From: Fasciola hepatica
Lineage: Eukaryota; Platyhelminthes; Trematoda; Plagiorchiida; Fasciolidae
Assembly (NCBI GenBank): GCA_948099385.1
Contig: CANUEZ040000029.1
Coordinates: forward strand, 3,937,501-4,001,500
DNA: 64,000 bases
Direction of reading: 5' to 3'
The position numbers were made by a program, and so were the translations under genes. The notes under the pieces are model-generated. The model did not search any database. It saw only the letters and a list, made by a program, of their open reading frames with translations, and was not told the origin of the DNA. Positions 22,931-35,962 of the stretch are shown here, one piece after another; positions within the stretch are counted from its first letter, which is position 1; every line of letters begins with the position of its first letter.

Positions 22931-25400
22931 CTGTGGACAACTTCTGTCCCTATTCTGCCTCATATTACGCCCTATATAAACCCTCGCAACTTCATCCTCC
23001 TTTGGCTCCTCACCACCTAACGTCGCCGTGTTCTACGCCGACCCCACTGCATTCTATATCAATTGACCCTTCACACCAAAGCCCATCCTACATAAGCCCT
23101 TTCTCTACCATTCCAGTCCTTCATGCTCACTCCCTGGAGGCATGTGAGATGCCTGCCGCTTCAACCAATTCTACGCATAACGTTACGTCCTCATCTCATC
23201 GGTCCCACTCACCTTGCCATTTGTTACCCACTCCGCACGGCCATCGTCAAAACAATGGTTGCTCCACCGCTACTGTCCTCCACCTTCTGCTCAGCAACGC
23301 AAAGCTCTCTCGCACACAAAATCAATTCACCGAAGCTAATGGTAACCTACGCCAACCCAGACATTATTTTCGTGACTGAAACTTGGCTCACCGAGCACAC
23401 ATCCAGCGGTTGCATCAGCATTCCGGCCCACCAAACCTTCTCTAGTCCGAGGTTCTCTCGAAGAGTTGGCGGGTGCCTGGCTTAAATTCGCTGCCCCATA
23501 CACGCATCCGCCATACCTCATCCTACTCCCTTTGGGTTCATGGACCCTGTATGGTAGTCCTTGGATTGAAGCAACAGTAGCTGCCCACTAGGTTGCACAT
23601 GTCGCTAAGTCGGTCAGTGATGGGAGGACGATAACTCCGTGGTCGATGCCTTCAAATTTGCTGCTGATCACATCCCCCGTTACAAATTCATTGCAAGCTA
23701 TTTCAATTTCCCACAAACCGGCCGGTCTTCAAAAGCCCGCCCTTCCCAATACAGTGAACTTCATCTTCTATACACACCTGGATCCATGGTGACAAACTGC
23801 CAAATCCCCTGCAAGAGGCTACGACACCATTGACCTACCTTCAACCCTCAGCCTCACTGCAGCTGAAACTCAGGTACTGCACAATTTCTCTAGTAGTGAA
23901 AAACAGTCTTTTGCACACTAATGTACCCTACCAACCTCCAATCGACTCCGAGGCCCCTATGCCTTCCTGAATTACAATTTGAGGTCCAGTTTCTTCTTTT
24001 AACCGTTGGCCAGACCGGGATACTTTTATCCTGACTGCCAACCCCCAATTAGCCGCTGACTGTCCGTACACCATACTTCTTAAGTGTTCCCTTGGCTGGC
24101 CCCTACCATTGCCCGCAGTTCTCGACCGTCACCCAGATAGTCGAAGATAGAACTCAAGATCATAGCACTGCGGAGCGTTTATTCGAAGTCCAGGGCCTTC
24201 CCCATATTTCTTCGCCGGAATTCACTGTGAGAGAAGTTTAACCCCTTCAAGAGACGCTAACTTATCCGTCAAGAATGTGCCGCCATCAAGCATCCACGAA
24301 AGTCCGGACGCCTGTCAAGATTGTTAAACGCACGGTCTAGACATGATTTACGCATTGACCTCAAAACTACGGTATACAACTCTGAGCCCGCTACTTCACC
24401 TGAAACTATACCAGAAGCATTTATTGCTCACTTCGCGTCCTCGCCTCTATCCCAGGGTAGGCTACACTCTCCTGTGCTATTGTCAACTGGCATCACCCTG
24501 TCTATCATCTCTTTGGACGCTGAAAGTCTCCCCAAGATAGCCGAATTAAATGAGCCCCCCGATCTGACCCTGATAGACCTTCGCCTGCTCCTTTCTGTTT
24601 CAGAGGGTGCACCCTATTTCTTGTCCTTATGAACTTACACATGTTGTCCACAAAAAACAGCCTTGTGCCAAAGCAGTTGATGATATTCGTCATCACTTTC
24701 CTTTTTAAACAAGGACCTCCGCATGATCCCGACAGCTACCGCCCTGTCAATCACACTCTTATTGCGTAAGATGATGGAACGGATAGTCAAAGAGTAAAAT
24801 CCCGATTATCTGCTGAGCTACGACCTACTTGACCCCTCCCAAGATGGCTTCATTCGAACCGGCTCATGCACCATTTGTCGGTTTCAATTTCTTACCACCG
24901 TTGCTGCTGCAACGGACATGGATGAAGCAATTAATATCCTCTTTCTGGATATGACTACGATGTTTGACAGGGTCTCACATACCCACCTGCTATTTAAAGC
25001 TAGCTGCTTTGGTATTTCTGAACCTCTTTTTCCCTGATTATCTTATTTGTCTTCCCGATCCCGAGCAGTTCTGACCGCTGACCACCTGCCACCATTCACG
25101 TCCCTTGCAGGTAAAGTGGTTAAGGGAAGTGCCTTAGGTCCTCTACTTTTCCTCATGTACGTAAAAGACGTGTCTGCCGTGGTGCATCACGGCACTTCAC
25201 ACCTATTTGCTGATGATAATTAGCATATTTATTCCACCCATGCAACCTACCTGCTGCACTAGCTGACATTCCTGATGACCTGACCTCCCTTGACCATCGG
25301 TGCCACACACGGCATATGCGGCCCCGGCCTCCAAATGTTCACTACCTACGCATACATGTACTATAAGCCCCTGATCCATCCTGCTTAGTGGCCACCCAAT
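22930..25400 (+). pseudogene. LINE ORF2 remnant (endonuclease plus RT)
   Basis: Starting near 22,930 with a Pro/Ser-rich region, the endonuclease is clear at 23,330-23,485: NPDIIFVTETWLTE, with the catalytic Glu kept, then SSGCISIP. The region linking to RT is broken. RT begins near 24,320, with a DPDSYRPVNHTL block near 24,730 and motif A LFLDMTTMFDRVSH (about 24,940-24,980) in place. Then comes GSALGPLLFLMYV (about 25,125-25,165) and an intact FADD (25,206-25,217) followed at once by a stop. The wording is close to the LINE at 30.8-33.9 kb. At least eight stops or frameshifts make it non-coding. The thumb and C-terminus are missing. Confidence 0.88.
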
Positions 25401-26560
25401 TCCCGCTTCTCCCTTAGCAAGATACCTGGGCCCACATTACTCGCCTTCTTTCAACTTTCCAGGGAAAGGTAGAAATCAAGCTACCAAGAGACAAAGAAAA
25501 AGGGGAACCATAAAGGATCGTGCCTAGTGACAGTACCACAAAAATATATTTCTTCCATCAGTAGAAGGAAGCTCCCTAGTTGATGGGTGAAAGTCCAAAA
25601 AGCAGATCTCTAGCCGACACATTATATATCCATCGTCACTATCGAGAAATCTATCTAGGACTCCAGGAAGCGGTCTATTTCCACTAGGCTGTTCAACACA
25701 AGGAACAAAAGTGAGCGTGGACATTATTGGGTAGCCCATAGGTGGGCAAGTGACCTGTGACAATGGAAAAAGGTGAGCCAACGTGCCAGGCTGTTTGCAC
25801 CATTGTAACTGTTGATTCCGTCGTTAGAATTCCTTGTGTAAATCTAGTGGAATCTTCTCTTGTGCTCTTACGACATCAGTAGCTCCCTGGTCGAACAGCT
25901 GCTTAGGCCTGCTGTGCTAGTTGCTCCAGTCGAACGACATTTCTGAAAGAGTGAATACCTGCAGATCCAGAGCCAGTGAATCACAGCCAGGGTCTCCGGA
26001 ATCTTCAAAGCCCGTGGTCGAGGTGGGGTCTCGGTGCGGTCAGAGACTATGTACCTCAAACGTACGAGAAAGCATACGCCGCGACATTTGCTCATTGCGG
26101 CCCCATTGGGAAAATCACAAAGTGCAGGAGAAAGCCTTGGTGCCCTATAGGAGGCATGGCGATCTGACTTGGACATGTTCAGGGAGTGAAGAGGGGGGCA
26201 GGAACATTACTCAATCTATGGCGGGAGAAGCCTCGGCAGGAGAACTCCAGAAGAACACTTTATGGGTAGATGCCCACGAGGAAGCAGTCAGCTTGGTATC
26301 TCACAATGGCACAAGTGAGGCCTCATTGTTTAGGCTGACGTATGATAACTGACATGCTTTGCGAAGGGGAAGGAAAATGTCTACCGGAAAAGGAGTCATG
26401 TAAAGTCTTTCAAGATCGGGTTGAGTTAGAGATGAAAAGCTTGTCTTGTTTGATTCAGCTTCGGGCTACTCAATTGGGAAAGCTTTAAGCCCAAATAAGC
26501 AGAGTAAGACCCTCAGGAAATTTGACGAACTAAGCCTGATAATGACAGCAGAGCAGCTCG
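25400..26560. other. Unassigned; possible endonuclease part of LINE-W
   Basis: A 143-codon plus frame (25,921-26,352) and a 85-codon minus frame (25,781-25,524) show no family I recognise. Near 26,090-26,130 a GPIGKI stretch in one plus frame could be a decayed GPLGKSDH endonuclease motif of the LINE that follows, but this is weak. Confidence 0.3.
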
Positions 26561-28560
26561 CTTGGCATACCGAGGGCAACGTGTGAGAAACATGAGGGGT
26601 TATAAGAGTCGACTTACCGCGTGTGACAAACAAAGTAGCTCCGTTGGGCAGGGTGGGAAGAGAAGCTTACCACCGCGGCGGGAAATCTGTATCACCCGGG
26701 TATCGAAGAACGAACACCAAGCACGGCGGAGATTTCAAGATCTGGTAGACATGAGGGCCTCATCCAGTGCAAAAAAATGAACTAGCAGGTAGTGGACCAA
26801 AAGAAGTTGGAGAAACTAACATACGAAAAGGAAATCTCCAAAGTAGCGGAAGAACACCCGGAAGTGTTATACACCGACTTCCGGGCGAAAGTGGTCAAGA
26901 GGGCCGCCGTGGGAGGGGCAAGGATTGGGAATGGGGACCCAGCTGAAGACAACAAGCAAAGGGCAGATGTTCTTAGGACCTAATTCGAGGAGGCCCACAG
27001 GGTGGACAAAGGTGTTCCACGGCAGACTTCAGGAAGATCCAGGCCGCGGCGGATGGAGGAGCTTGAGATTACACCGAGAAATGTTCTGTTGGCAGTAAAA
27101 GCACTTGACCGGAGGGAGCCACTGGACCAGTCCGCGTACAGTCCGCGATCCTAAAATCGCTGCCCAGGGTACTCGCAAGGCCTTCTGCTGAGTTGTTCTA
27201 CATACCTCTTGGGGAGGCGCAATTGCCTGACGAGTGGAAAACGGCGGAAGTTATACCAATACACAAAGGTAGTGGAAGGGGTGAAGGGGAGAATTACCAG
27301 CCTGTTAGCCTGCCCTCGATAGTTCCGAAGGCAATGGAGAAGGTAGTAAGACATCCACAGGTTAGGCACCTGGAGAAGAACAATCTAGTTGAAAAGGAAG
27401 AGCACGGGTTCACCAAAGGCAAGCCCAGCCTCAGCAGTCTCCTGGGCCTCCTTGACGAAGCGACTCAGAGACTAGACCACGGTGAGAAAGCTGAGATGTG
27501 TTATCTCGACTTCTGCAGAGCCTTTCATGGAATGAACCACAGACTGTTGCAAAGCACACTAGGAGGGATGAATGTGGCTATAGGGTTAAGGAACTGCTTA
27601 AAAGCCTACCTGTGTGACAGAAGGTTCCACATCAAGGCGAACGAGGCCTTATCCGCAGTGGCCATGGTGACCATTGAGGTACCGCTAGGATCGGTGCAGT
27701 GACCAGTAATTTCCCTGGTATATGTGAGTGAATTACCGAGTGTCCCCAGATCTCCATGCCTAATGTTCGCAGACTACGTGAAGAATGTCGGATCCTTTCA
27801 ATCCGCCCAGATTCAAGAAGACCCAGATGCTGCCGGTAACTAGACAGTAGCCTGGAAACCTACCTTTGAACACAGCGAAAGGTACTTATCTGCTGGAAGG
27901 TGGATCCTGGGGGACCAGCCACCTGAAACCGGACAACCCAGAACAAATGGTCAAGAAGACGGAGATCCGAGACTAAGGAGTAATTGTGACAGAAAACTTT
28001 AGGCCGTTGGTGCGGTGCTTGTCAGCCTCGAACTAGGAGAACAGATCCATGTGCAGACTGAGGAGGACAGTTACTTCAAGGGACCATAGAAGTACGCCGA
28101 CCCTTCACTTTGCACCGGTGAGACCTCACCTAGAGTACGTAGTCCAGGCAGCGACTCCCCGGTTATTCAGGGGCACTCACACATTGGATAGGGTCCGAAG
28201 GAGATTCACAAGAACCGTCCCCGGTTTAAGGGGACCAGAGCACCAGGATAAACCGGAGTCGCCAGATTTGTTCTCACTTAAGCGTAGACGCGCAAAAGGA
28301 TACCTGTAGAAACATTAAAGGAACTTAAATGATTGTCCAGAACAAACCGGCCATTATTTACCCGTGATAGAAGCTCAGCCCTCCGAGGCACAAACCGAAG
28401 CTTGTTAAGCCCAGGGCGAACAAGATTATATGAGATCGATTCTTCTGAAGCCGAGTAATAAAGAACTGGAGCAAACTCCCTGATGATGTTGGGGCAGCAG
28501 ACATCGTCAGCGATTTCGAAAATAATTCGGACCACTCCTGGACTCGTGTGTTTCCGGTGT
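26560..28560 (+). pseudogene. LINE-W (CR1-like) pre-RT, RT and C-terminus
   Basis: 26,792-26,983 reads KLTYEKEISKVAEEHPEVLY, the 'fExxIAxxvKxNPKxFYsYVR' helix that precedes RT in CR1-like LINEs. RT follows in one 169-codon frame (27,193-27,702): LPDEWKTAEVIPIHKGSG, YQPVSLPSIVPKAMEKVV, HGFTKGKPS, then motif A CYLDFCRAFHGMNHRLL. After a stop the catalytic box is MFADYVKNVGSF (27,766-27,777), where FADD has become FADY. The thumb and connection follow, with PHLEYVVQAATPRLFRG at 28,100-28,170 and FSLKRRRAKGYL at 28,270. The C-terminal signature SRVIKNWSKLPDDVG ends near 28,500. It is the best-preserved CR1-like copy here, but inactive. Confidence 0.9.
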
Positions 28561-28604
28561 GCCAGCAGTGTAGCAAGGCCTAATTACTATATAATCCCTA
28601 GCAA

Positions 28605-29827
28605 TAGATCCCTTTTTTCCCACCGTCTCCCGCTACCTCCCTTTCCCATGTCATTTTCTAGCCCCTTTCATGCGTGCATGGCAGTTTTCAGATATCCCCG
28701 ATTGGGCCACAGGTATTTCCTGTGTGTCTTTCAGGTTGGTCTGCTTTTCCACGTTCCACCGATTGTAAAGACAGCGTTACGTCATGATGTTCTTTCACGG
28801 TTCCAAATCGTTTGATTTGTCACTACCCGATTCCCCTGATTCGTTGCCACATGTCGCACCTGCATTGACCAAATAGTTAGACCAATTCTTACCTGTTATC
28901 TTCGATCCTATCCTCCATCTTCACTCCTCCGTGAGCTGCTCCTTACAGTTTTCATCATTTCTGGGCTTCCTTATTCCTCTTTCCCCTCTAATGGCCCGCC
29001 ATGTCCCCCCTTCATGAAGGTGATTCACCAAGATATTCCAGAGTTAATTTTACAACCAACTGATCTAACCTTACCCACCCCTCCCAATGGCTGATAATTT
29101 CTTTCTAGGACCCCATTGCTACTGCTTCTGCTCCTTTTATATATAAATATATATGAAATATATATTATATATATAATTTCACATCTACGTATATGTGAAC
29201 GCGCTCTGCATCCTGCAGTTCCTCACCGGCCATTTCTCTTGCTATCATTCCGCCGACCGTCATGATATGCATCCATCCCTCTTACATCTGTGCCTCATAT
29301 CTACCTTACCCAATCCTTCTGAATAGTCTTTCATCCGATCCACCCTTTACGTCTTGTATTGCTCGCTCCCTGTCCTACGATGAGTTTTGTGCCCCGTCCA
29401 CCGAGCATCCACTGCAGAGAACCAATGCTTCATTGAAATCTAATCCACTGCAATGAGCCTCACCTTTTTTCTCCATTGCCCCTCGCTACTGCAAGATTTT
29501 ATACCAGTTTCTAGCCTTTCTCCTGTATATCAGTCGGCCTCCAGATGTCTCCTCCAGAACCACTCACATCCCTCACCTGGCCTTGACTTTCAAACTCATC
29601 GAGCTTCCATTTAAATTCGCCCTTGATTTCCTTTAAACTCCCCACAATCTCTACGGTGTGCATACACTTATCCTATTATCATCACACTTTATTCCTCCTT
29701 CTGAGTCATCTTATCCCACTTTTCATGAAAATTTCCACATTTTCATGAACTATATCTGTCCGTTCCATCCCTTGGATGAACAAGGTCATGCACGTGGCAA
29801 GCTTCGGGATTCTCTGAAATGAACCAA

Positions 29828-29876
<49 letters not shown>

Positions 29877-29880
29877 GATA
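28605..29880 (+). mobile_element. LINE-U, 3'-UTR-only insertion
   Basis: A 5'-truncated plus copy consisting only of UTR. It starts at about 28,605, just after the LINE-W C-terminus, with text matching the reverse complement of about 18,095 downward. It carries a TA-rich tract (29,138-29,175), the box CTGCATCCTGCAGTTCCTCA (29,207) and the terminus AGCTTCGGGATTCTCTGAAA before the ATT run. It has no coding content. Flanking target duplication was looked for and not found with confidence. Confidence 0.75.
29828..29876. repeat. (ATT)16 microsatellite, LINE-U tail
   Basis: About 49 bp of perfect ATT repeats, directly after the conserved GAAATGAACC box. Other copies have 3-6 degenerate units at the same point. 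The perfect length suggests either a young tail or later slippage. Confidence 0.95.
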
Positions 29881-30199
29881 GCACCAACGGAACTTTCATC
29901 CCGACTACTTTATTCCCTCTTCGCCCTCTTCTTCTTCCTCTTCTTTCCCTGCTATCTTTATTATTCACTGAGGTTATCACTATCACCATCACAACATTTT
30001 TTCCCCTATTTGTTTGCTTATTCCTCTTTTCTCACTGATCTTCATCCCTGCCTCCTTGAGGCTCCTTAGACCCTCTGCTGTTCTTCTTTACCAGAGGGCT
30101 GGTTATCGGTTGACTAAAGTTTGCGTGCTGAGTGAACGTACCGGTGGCGGAGGCTTAACCCTATCGAAACGTGGCTTTCGCTGCTCTATCCAAGGATGA

Positions 30200-30690
30200 C
30201 CGGATAAGTGTCGGGTTAATTAACTTCCATCAGCAAGCAGCAAAGGTTCCAAGAAGTCGAAGCTCGGCGAGACGCGGGTGCTCACGGGGACAAGAAACCG
30301 GACTACCATCAGCTTCGGCCACCAGTCCCGCAATCTGGTTTGACCAAATGGCCAAGGCAAGACAGCTCATTGGTCTGGTTTTTCGCTACTTTAGGCCGAG
30401 GGACAGCCACCTCAATATATACTGCTCCCGTGTCAGGCCATTTCTCTAATACCGCTCTTTCATTAGCACTAACATGACAAAAACAATCTCCGTTTTAACT
30501 GAAGGTTCCCACCCTCCTTCATCACACGCCTGAAGGGATTAACCTCACCCCTGTTTTATCGTGATTGGGGTGAACAACTGAAACTCAAGCCTCTTCAACT
30601 GCTACACATGAAGCTAAGTGTCCCTCTGCTATAAGAGCTTGTGCGCAGGCAAGTTTTTTCTACTGTTCTTTCACATTTTATTGTCCACAA
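30200..30690 (+). pseudogene. LINE-V-type RT C-terminal fragment
   Basis: About 30,345-30,450 reads AKARQLIGLVFRYFRPRDSH then IYCSRVRPFL, the 'AxxAxRxxGLIxRxFxxRD...YKTxVRPxLEY' connection of LINE ORF2. After a frame change the text resumes as PSFITRLKGLTSPLFYRDWG and LKLKPLQLLHMKLS (about 30,510-30,620), matching the LINE-V text at 33,380-33,480. RT proper is absent. It lies directly upstream of a second, more complete copy, so these are two separate insertions. Confidence 0.75.
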
Positions 30691-30779
30691 AATACACTAG
30701 CTGCTAAGCCGTATTTCATTTTTACACGTACCTACATCGCGCCCAACTGTCAGGCCTAATTTTTTCTTCATCCGTTATA

Positions 30780-33700
30780 ATGAAGCATGGACAAACTCCC
30801 AGTTAGCATACGCGTTCTGCCCAGCCGCCCTTCTTCTAAGCAAGCAACAAGCGCAAATATAAAAGTTCCTAATGTGGTCATTCTAAAAAGTGATTGCATT
30901 TCCACCGATCACGCTTTTGAAATGAGCATTCAACTAAAAAGCTCCCATGAAACCCTTACCAGCCTAACCATCTCGTTCTCACTAGATAACAGGCTATCCA
31001 TTTTGCAATCCTATTTCTAAGCTGGACTTCGTTGCTCTTGTCTTAGCCAAAAACCTAACAAAGTTTCATATTTTGATCTCATCAGTCACGTATCATCGAG
31101 CCTTACAACATCCTAAGCCATGATTTCCCATTTAGTATCCTGGTAATAATCAATAACAACTGCTCACTGACAACTTACTGTTTACTATACTACCCTCTAA
31201 TCCTGACCCACATCCAGATCAAGATACCACCCAGTGCCTGACTGTATTCCCGACTCTCTTTAGCTCTCTGTCCTTATTCCCGGAAGCGTGTTGCATATTG
31301 GGTGCTTCAGCCGAGCACCTACTTCTAGCTATTCTGATTTTCCGCATATCATTAGGGCTTTTGAGTACATCTCTACTCTATTCTTAGATACAAAGATCAC
31401 GGCACGAGACTTTAGCACTCCGGGTATTTGTTGGAATACTATGACTGCCCCTCCCATTTATCTGATTTCTTTCTGGACACCTACACTGCAAGATGGACAC
31501 AGCATATCTCTACCCCAACAAAGCATAACAATATCCTCCACCTGGTGTTCACTCATGGCCTTCCTGACGTGAACGTCTCTGTCACACAAAACCTTCCCGG
31601 GAGTGACCACAAAATGGTCATATGTCACTTCACTGTTACACGAGAACCACGCCTATCTGAAGTTGTCAAAATCCAGAACCAAAACGCCTATAGACTGACT
31701 AACTAGGCATAGTTGCCCACTTTCCCCTGGGGCACTGACTGGTCTGACTTCTTCCTCACCTCCAGTTCGCAAAACGCAGCTGGTGTGTTCTATGTCAAGT
31801 TGTTTTCCTCCATAAATTGCCTTACCTCAACCGTTAGGCATGTTAGAGCCAAGACTACCAAAATTGACAGAGTTCGATAAAAGATTTGTAAGCTCCAGGA
31901 CTCATTCCTCAGGAATCGAGATTTCTCAATGACACTCGGGGTAAGTTGACTCCCCCCTGATCTCTATGCAGCAACCGAGAATAAACTCAAAAAGCAAGAA
32001 AGGAATACACTACAACAGCCACATGGTGTGAAGCTTCTTTCTCGCAACTCGCGCAGCAGTGACAACAATATCCCATTCCTTATCCAAAAAAGCACCCATC
32101 TTTACTCGCCAGAAGATATGGCCGAGGCTTTCAACTGCTATTTCGCCTCAGCTCTTATGACGGACACTAACCCACCGCCACTCTGCCAACCGATGCTCAC
32201 ACAGGACGCGATATCAGCCATAACATTTACCACGGCCAGCATCAGGAAATTCCTAGCCAACACTGAACCCTCCAGTCATACAGCGCCTGATGACCTTCCA
32301 CCTGTCCTACTTCGATTTGAAGGGCATGACCTAGTGCTCCTATTGCTGGACCTCTCTACATTATCCATGTCGTCCGGAGTCTACTCGGCTCATTGGAAAG
32401 CGTCCTGTATAATTCCAAAACACAAAAATGTGCCTCTGCGTGATCCAGGGAACTATGGCTTCTTAAACCACCCTTTGATTATTTCCAGGCCTACTAGGAG
32501 GATAGTAAAGGACCAGATTGCGAATTTCCTGACTTCTCGAAACCTTATCAACCCAGCTCAGCATGGGTTCCTTAAGTCCCTTTTTTGCCTCACGTGCCAG
32601 GTGGACTTCCTCAATTTATTCACTTCTAAAGCAGACAGCAACAAGTCATTCATCGTCACCTTTCCCGACATGGCTAAAGCTTTCGACTGTGTATCTCACG
32701 CTTGCTTACCGCCAAAAATTAAATCCTACGGAATAACTGACCTTCTTCTGTCTTGGCTATCATCTTACCTCTCTGATTGTTCTCAAACCGTCATCGTCAA
32801 TGGAATCCCCCTCGGCCCAAACAAATTACTAGCGGGGTCGTACAGGGTAGCGTTCTAGGTCCTCTGATATTTCTGAAGTACGTAAATGGCGTCTTCCAAG
32901 TGGTGCGTCATGGCATGACATTCCTCCTTGCTGACGGCATAAAACTAGTTTATTTTTTTGAGGCGAACGCCCCGCACTCAGTTGTCAGTGATATTCTATC
33001 AGACTTGAAGTTCCTTGACAAATGGTGTACTCAAAGGCTGATGAAGTTTTCGGCAGCTAAGAGCTCTCTTCTGTCTCACAAATGCCACGTTCCACCTGGC
33101 TCCCTCACAACGAATGGCCTATTGATTCGCACTACTCGCGTGGTAAGAGATCTGGGCCTGCATTATTCATGTTCTTTCAACTTCCATGAACAAGCATTGA
33201 CCCAAATTGGCTGGGCAAGAAGGATGATTGCACTTATCGTTAGAAAATACCGCACTCAGGGTAGCAAGTTCCTGATATTCAAGACACAAGCCGGGTCGCC
33301 TTTTAAATACTGGCTCCTGGTGTTTACCTTGATGCGAATGGCCAACCGGGTCAATGTAGAGAAATTACAGCTCTCCTTCACCAAAAAACTGCTTACAGCC
33401 TCTTCCAAACTTAACTACAGAGCTAGGTGCGAACTACTCCGGCTTCAGCCTCTATGGTTACGTCGTATCAATCTCAGTCTTTCATTTCCCTTCAACCTCC
33501 CGCCTTCAAAGTTCCACTCACCTAATAACCCGCTTGGTTTCTGCAGTGGGACTCCTTGCTCCCTCCGTGACAGAAAATTTGCCATTACAACTCCCCAATC
33601 TAGGCTCTCAATCAGATGTAGATATTTCTCGGTTATCTACCCAGGCCTCTGAAATAAACTTCCTGACTCGCTGCTACCGTGTCACACGCTAAAACGATTT

Positions 33701-33870
33701 TAAGGTGCACTGTGCAGAATCCTAGGCGCATCTTCTGTAATCAGCATGACTCGCAATGACAATAACATAGCCGAAGTATATGAAGACTGCCTCGATTATT
33801 AGACCACAATGAGCCGCAGCCTTTTGCGTCCGACCCCCTTCTCATGACCTGTCTGGAAATCACACCCACA
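30780..33870 (+). pseudogene. LINE-V ORF2 (endonuclease, RT, C-terminus), most complete LINE in the window
   Basis: Endonuclease: DCISTDHAFEMSIQLK (30,890-30,940), then ITARDFSTPGICWNTMTA (31,400-31,450), where GDFNA has become RDFST. Next is NILHLVFTHGLPDVNVSV and an intact GSDHK (31,600). RT: a 276-codon frame (32,028-32,858) with HWKASCIIPKHKN, QHGFLKS and motif A FPDMAKAFDCVSH. It overlaps a 291-codon frame (32,777-33,652) carrying GSVLGPLIFLKYVNGV, a catalytic box LADG (32,927-32,938) instead of FADD, GLHYSCSFNFHEQA and LNYRARCELLRLQPLWLRR. The C-terminus NKLPDSLL follows the 33,652 stop. The 3' flank to 33,870 matches 40,140-40,425. The long frames make it look young, but the catalytic Asp and GDFN are lost. 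Confidence 0.92.
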
Positions 33871-34640
33871 TATACATACATATGTAAGTATAGTAACAGT
33901 GGTATATTTCTCGGCCGTGGTCGAGATGCACGCTGCAGCGCATGATCACGGTGTAACACGTTACTCAATAGGATGAAATATTCACAAATTCTAAATATGA
34001 AAGTCGAGAGTATCAGAGATGGAAAAACAAAACCAGCAACAGTTTGAATGGATCATTCTGATAATGGTTCGCGCGGCAGTTTTGAACCGGTTTCGAATCC
34101 GGGCTGGGCTGTGGTGCGCGGTGGAGATATCGAAAAATCGTTGACGCAGTGCCAAGGACGCATTATGAACGAGAATGATGCAAGCCAAGGAAACCGAAGG
34201 CCCACTAAGGTTCTGCAGATGGAGTAAATTTTGAGCAAGAGGAAGAAGGGGGGAAAAGTTGTAAAGAAGTGTGTTCGGGAAAGTCGATGCATGCGAAGAG
34301 GATAGCGATCCATGAAGACAATGCAAACCCAGAATGACGGATTTACCGGAGTTCAATAAACGGAATGAGTTTTGAAGCTGGAGGCACGAGACCTATTTTG
34401 TGAGAGTGAACACTGGTGGATGTGGGGGAAACAGCAGACCATAAAAAGGTGAGTTTAGAATCAGGATCAGTAACATGTACCATTCTGAAATAGAAAAGCG
34501 CAACTGGAGGGTCCTCGAGAAGTGGAGAGTCTATTTCCAGCCGGCTACGGGCCGAAGGGAAGACAAACAGTGTTAACGGATAATAAAGTGGAAATCTCCG
34601 CATGGACTTCAGAGTTAATACGCTGTTTCACTGACAAATA
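33871..34640 (-). repeat. Family T repeat, minus copy
   Basis: Read minus, this ends near 33,905 with ACCACGGCCGAGAAATATAC, matching the plus-strand ends at 39,940-39,962 (ACCACGGTCAAGAAATATAC) and 44,158-44,180. Upstream, the box GGATTCGAAACCGG (minus, about 34,100-34,085) and a GTGAATATTTCATCC-like stretch also recur at 39,755 and 39,875. It interrupts the 3' flank of the LINE-V copy to its left. No coding domain was recognised. Confidence 0.55.
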
Positions 34641-35014
34641 TATATGTATGTGTTGACACATTTGCCTTTAGTGTTATTCAGCTTCATTTCTGGTAACGTA
34701 CGCCATCGAGGGCGTAAGTTTCATCTGGCAGGGCAAAGTATGTGCCGGTCGATCAGCCGAGTGTGGCTGTATATTAGCGGCATGCGCTTGAACTGGAATT
34801 CGTGCTGGTCGCGTTTGAAGCGCTGAACGATCTGATAAGAAATTAGGAGCATTTCCTGTTGTGTGGTTTGACTTCGGTTCCAGTTGCTATGGTAGTTTCC
34901 ACTTGAGTCTCTGTCCGTACGAGTCAAAGTGGCATCCTTGGTTAGCCAGATAGTGGGAGACAACGAACCTGAAATAAAGGGGGTTTGCAGTCTGGACGTG
35001 TTTCCAGCTGTGGG
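34641..35014. other. Unassigned
   Basis: A minus frame of 80 codons (34,963-34,721) has no recognised family. No repeat partner was found in the window. Confidence 0.35.
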
Positions 35015-35962
35015 TTATAATAATGTAGTAAGGAATAATAACGGTTTATTTCGGAGACGTCCGAGGCATGCCAAGTGCATGATTAGCCGTTTACAAGTGA
35101 TGGAAGAAACAGACAAAACACTTAAAAATGAGAAGAAATGAACATGACAGGAGTTGGAAAAAGGATTAAGGAGGGAAAGTCAGGTGGAAAAGGAGAGCAG
35201 ATAACAAAGAGCAGTCAGGGTGTGCCCCTACTGTGGATCAACGGTTAATGGGGGCATACGAAAACCAGTAAAGGACGAGGCATAAGAGTGACAGAAACTA
35301 CGGGGGTAGATAGAAGCAAAGTGGTTGGAATTAGTGGCATTTCAATTTTTTTGGTTCATTAAGGAAATGGACACAAGTAGTATGACGTTGAGAACTCAGT
35401 CAGGTAGATGAAACTGTCTATCGTTGATTGTGTCCTTAATTAAAGGAAGCAGGGTCGGAGAAGTGGTGCGTCTTAGAAGCCGATGCCCCTCTCGTGAGCT
35501 ATATCTTCTGGCATGCTCATATTAGATAAGTGTAGTGCACGGGTTGCGCTGAGGTATGGGATGAGTGCCGACAGAAATTGGCATTTGGTTAATGAAGCTC
35601 GAAGGATGATGGGCAACTTGTTCCAGATTTTGGAGTGGACAAGAAGGAAAAATATGACCGTATGGCCGACTTAGCTATACTAGAAGGGACAGTAAAAGGC
35701 CTGTGCCGAAGTGAGTAGGGTTTTCACGGGAGAAGCTTACTGGGTCAAAGGAAAAAGACCGGTTATGGAGCAGGTTATACAAGAAGACTAAGTTTAGTCT
35801 TAAGCGGCTAAGCCAGATTGGGTCAAGATTCAGATTTTGGCATCGTTTTCTATAGTTTAAAGACGTGGACCAACCAAGTAGTTGTTTGGTGAAACGCCTT
35901 TTTATGCCTTCAATCGCAACTCTGTCGAATTTCGTCATGTTGGAAAATATTATTGGGCATTA
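35015..35962 (-). mobile_element. LINE-U, short copy (RT C-terminus with abbreviated UTR)
   Basis: Minus: 35,938-35,675 encodes the RT connection and C-terminus (FDRVAIEGIKRRFTKQL, LNYRKRCQNLNLDPIWLSR, FLYNLLHNRSFSFDPV). After a frameshift at about 35,690 comes HSKIWNKLPIILRAS-type text. 35,186-35,962 is about 99% identical to 52,296-53,070 (roughly eight or nine differences), including the shared frameshift. The 3' UTR is only about 170 bp and ends in the LINE-U terminus (35,071-35,015). That terminus is only about 80-85% identical to the one at 49,844. The copy is 5'-truncated at about 35,962. Confidence 0.85.

Noticed and set aside
34078..34100. tRNA B-box-like GGTTTCGAATCC, suggesting a tRNA or SINE
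   Set aside because: It has one extra base relative to the B box, no A box at the proper distance and no cloverleaf. The motif also recurs as part of the family T repeat.
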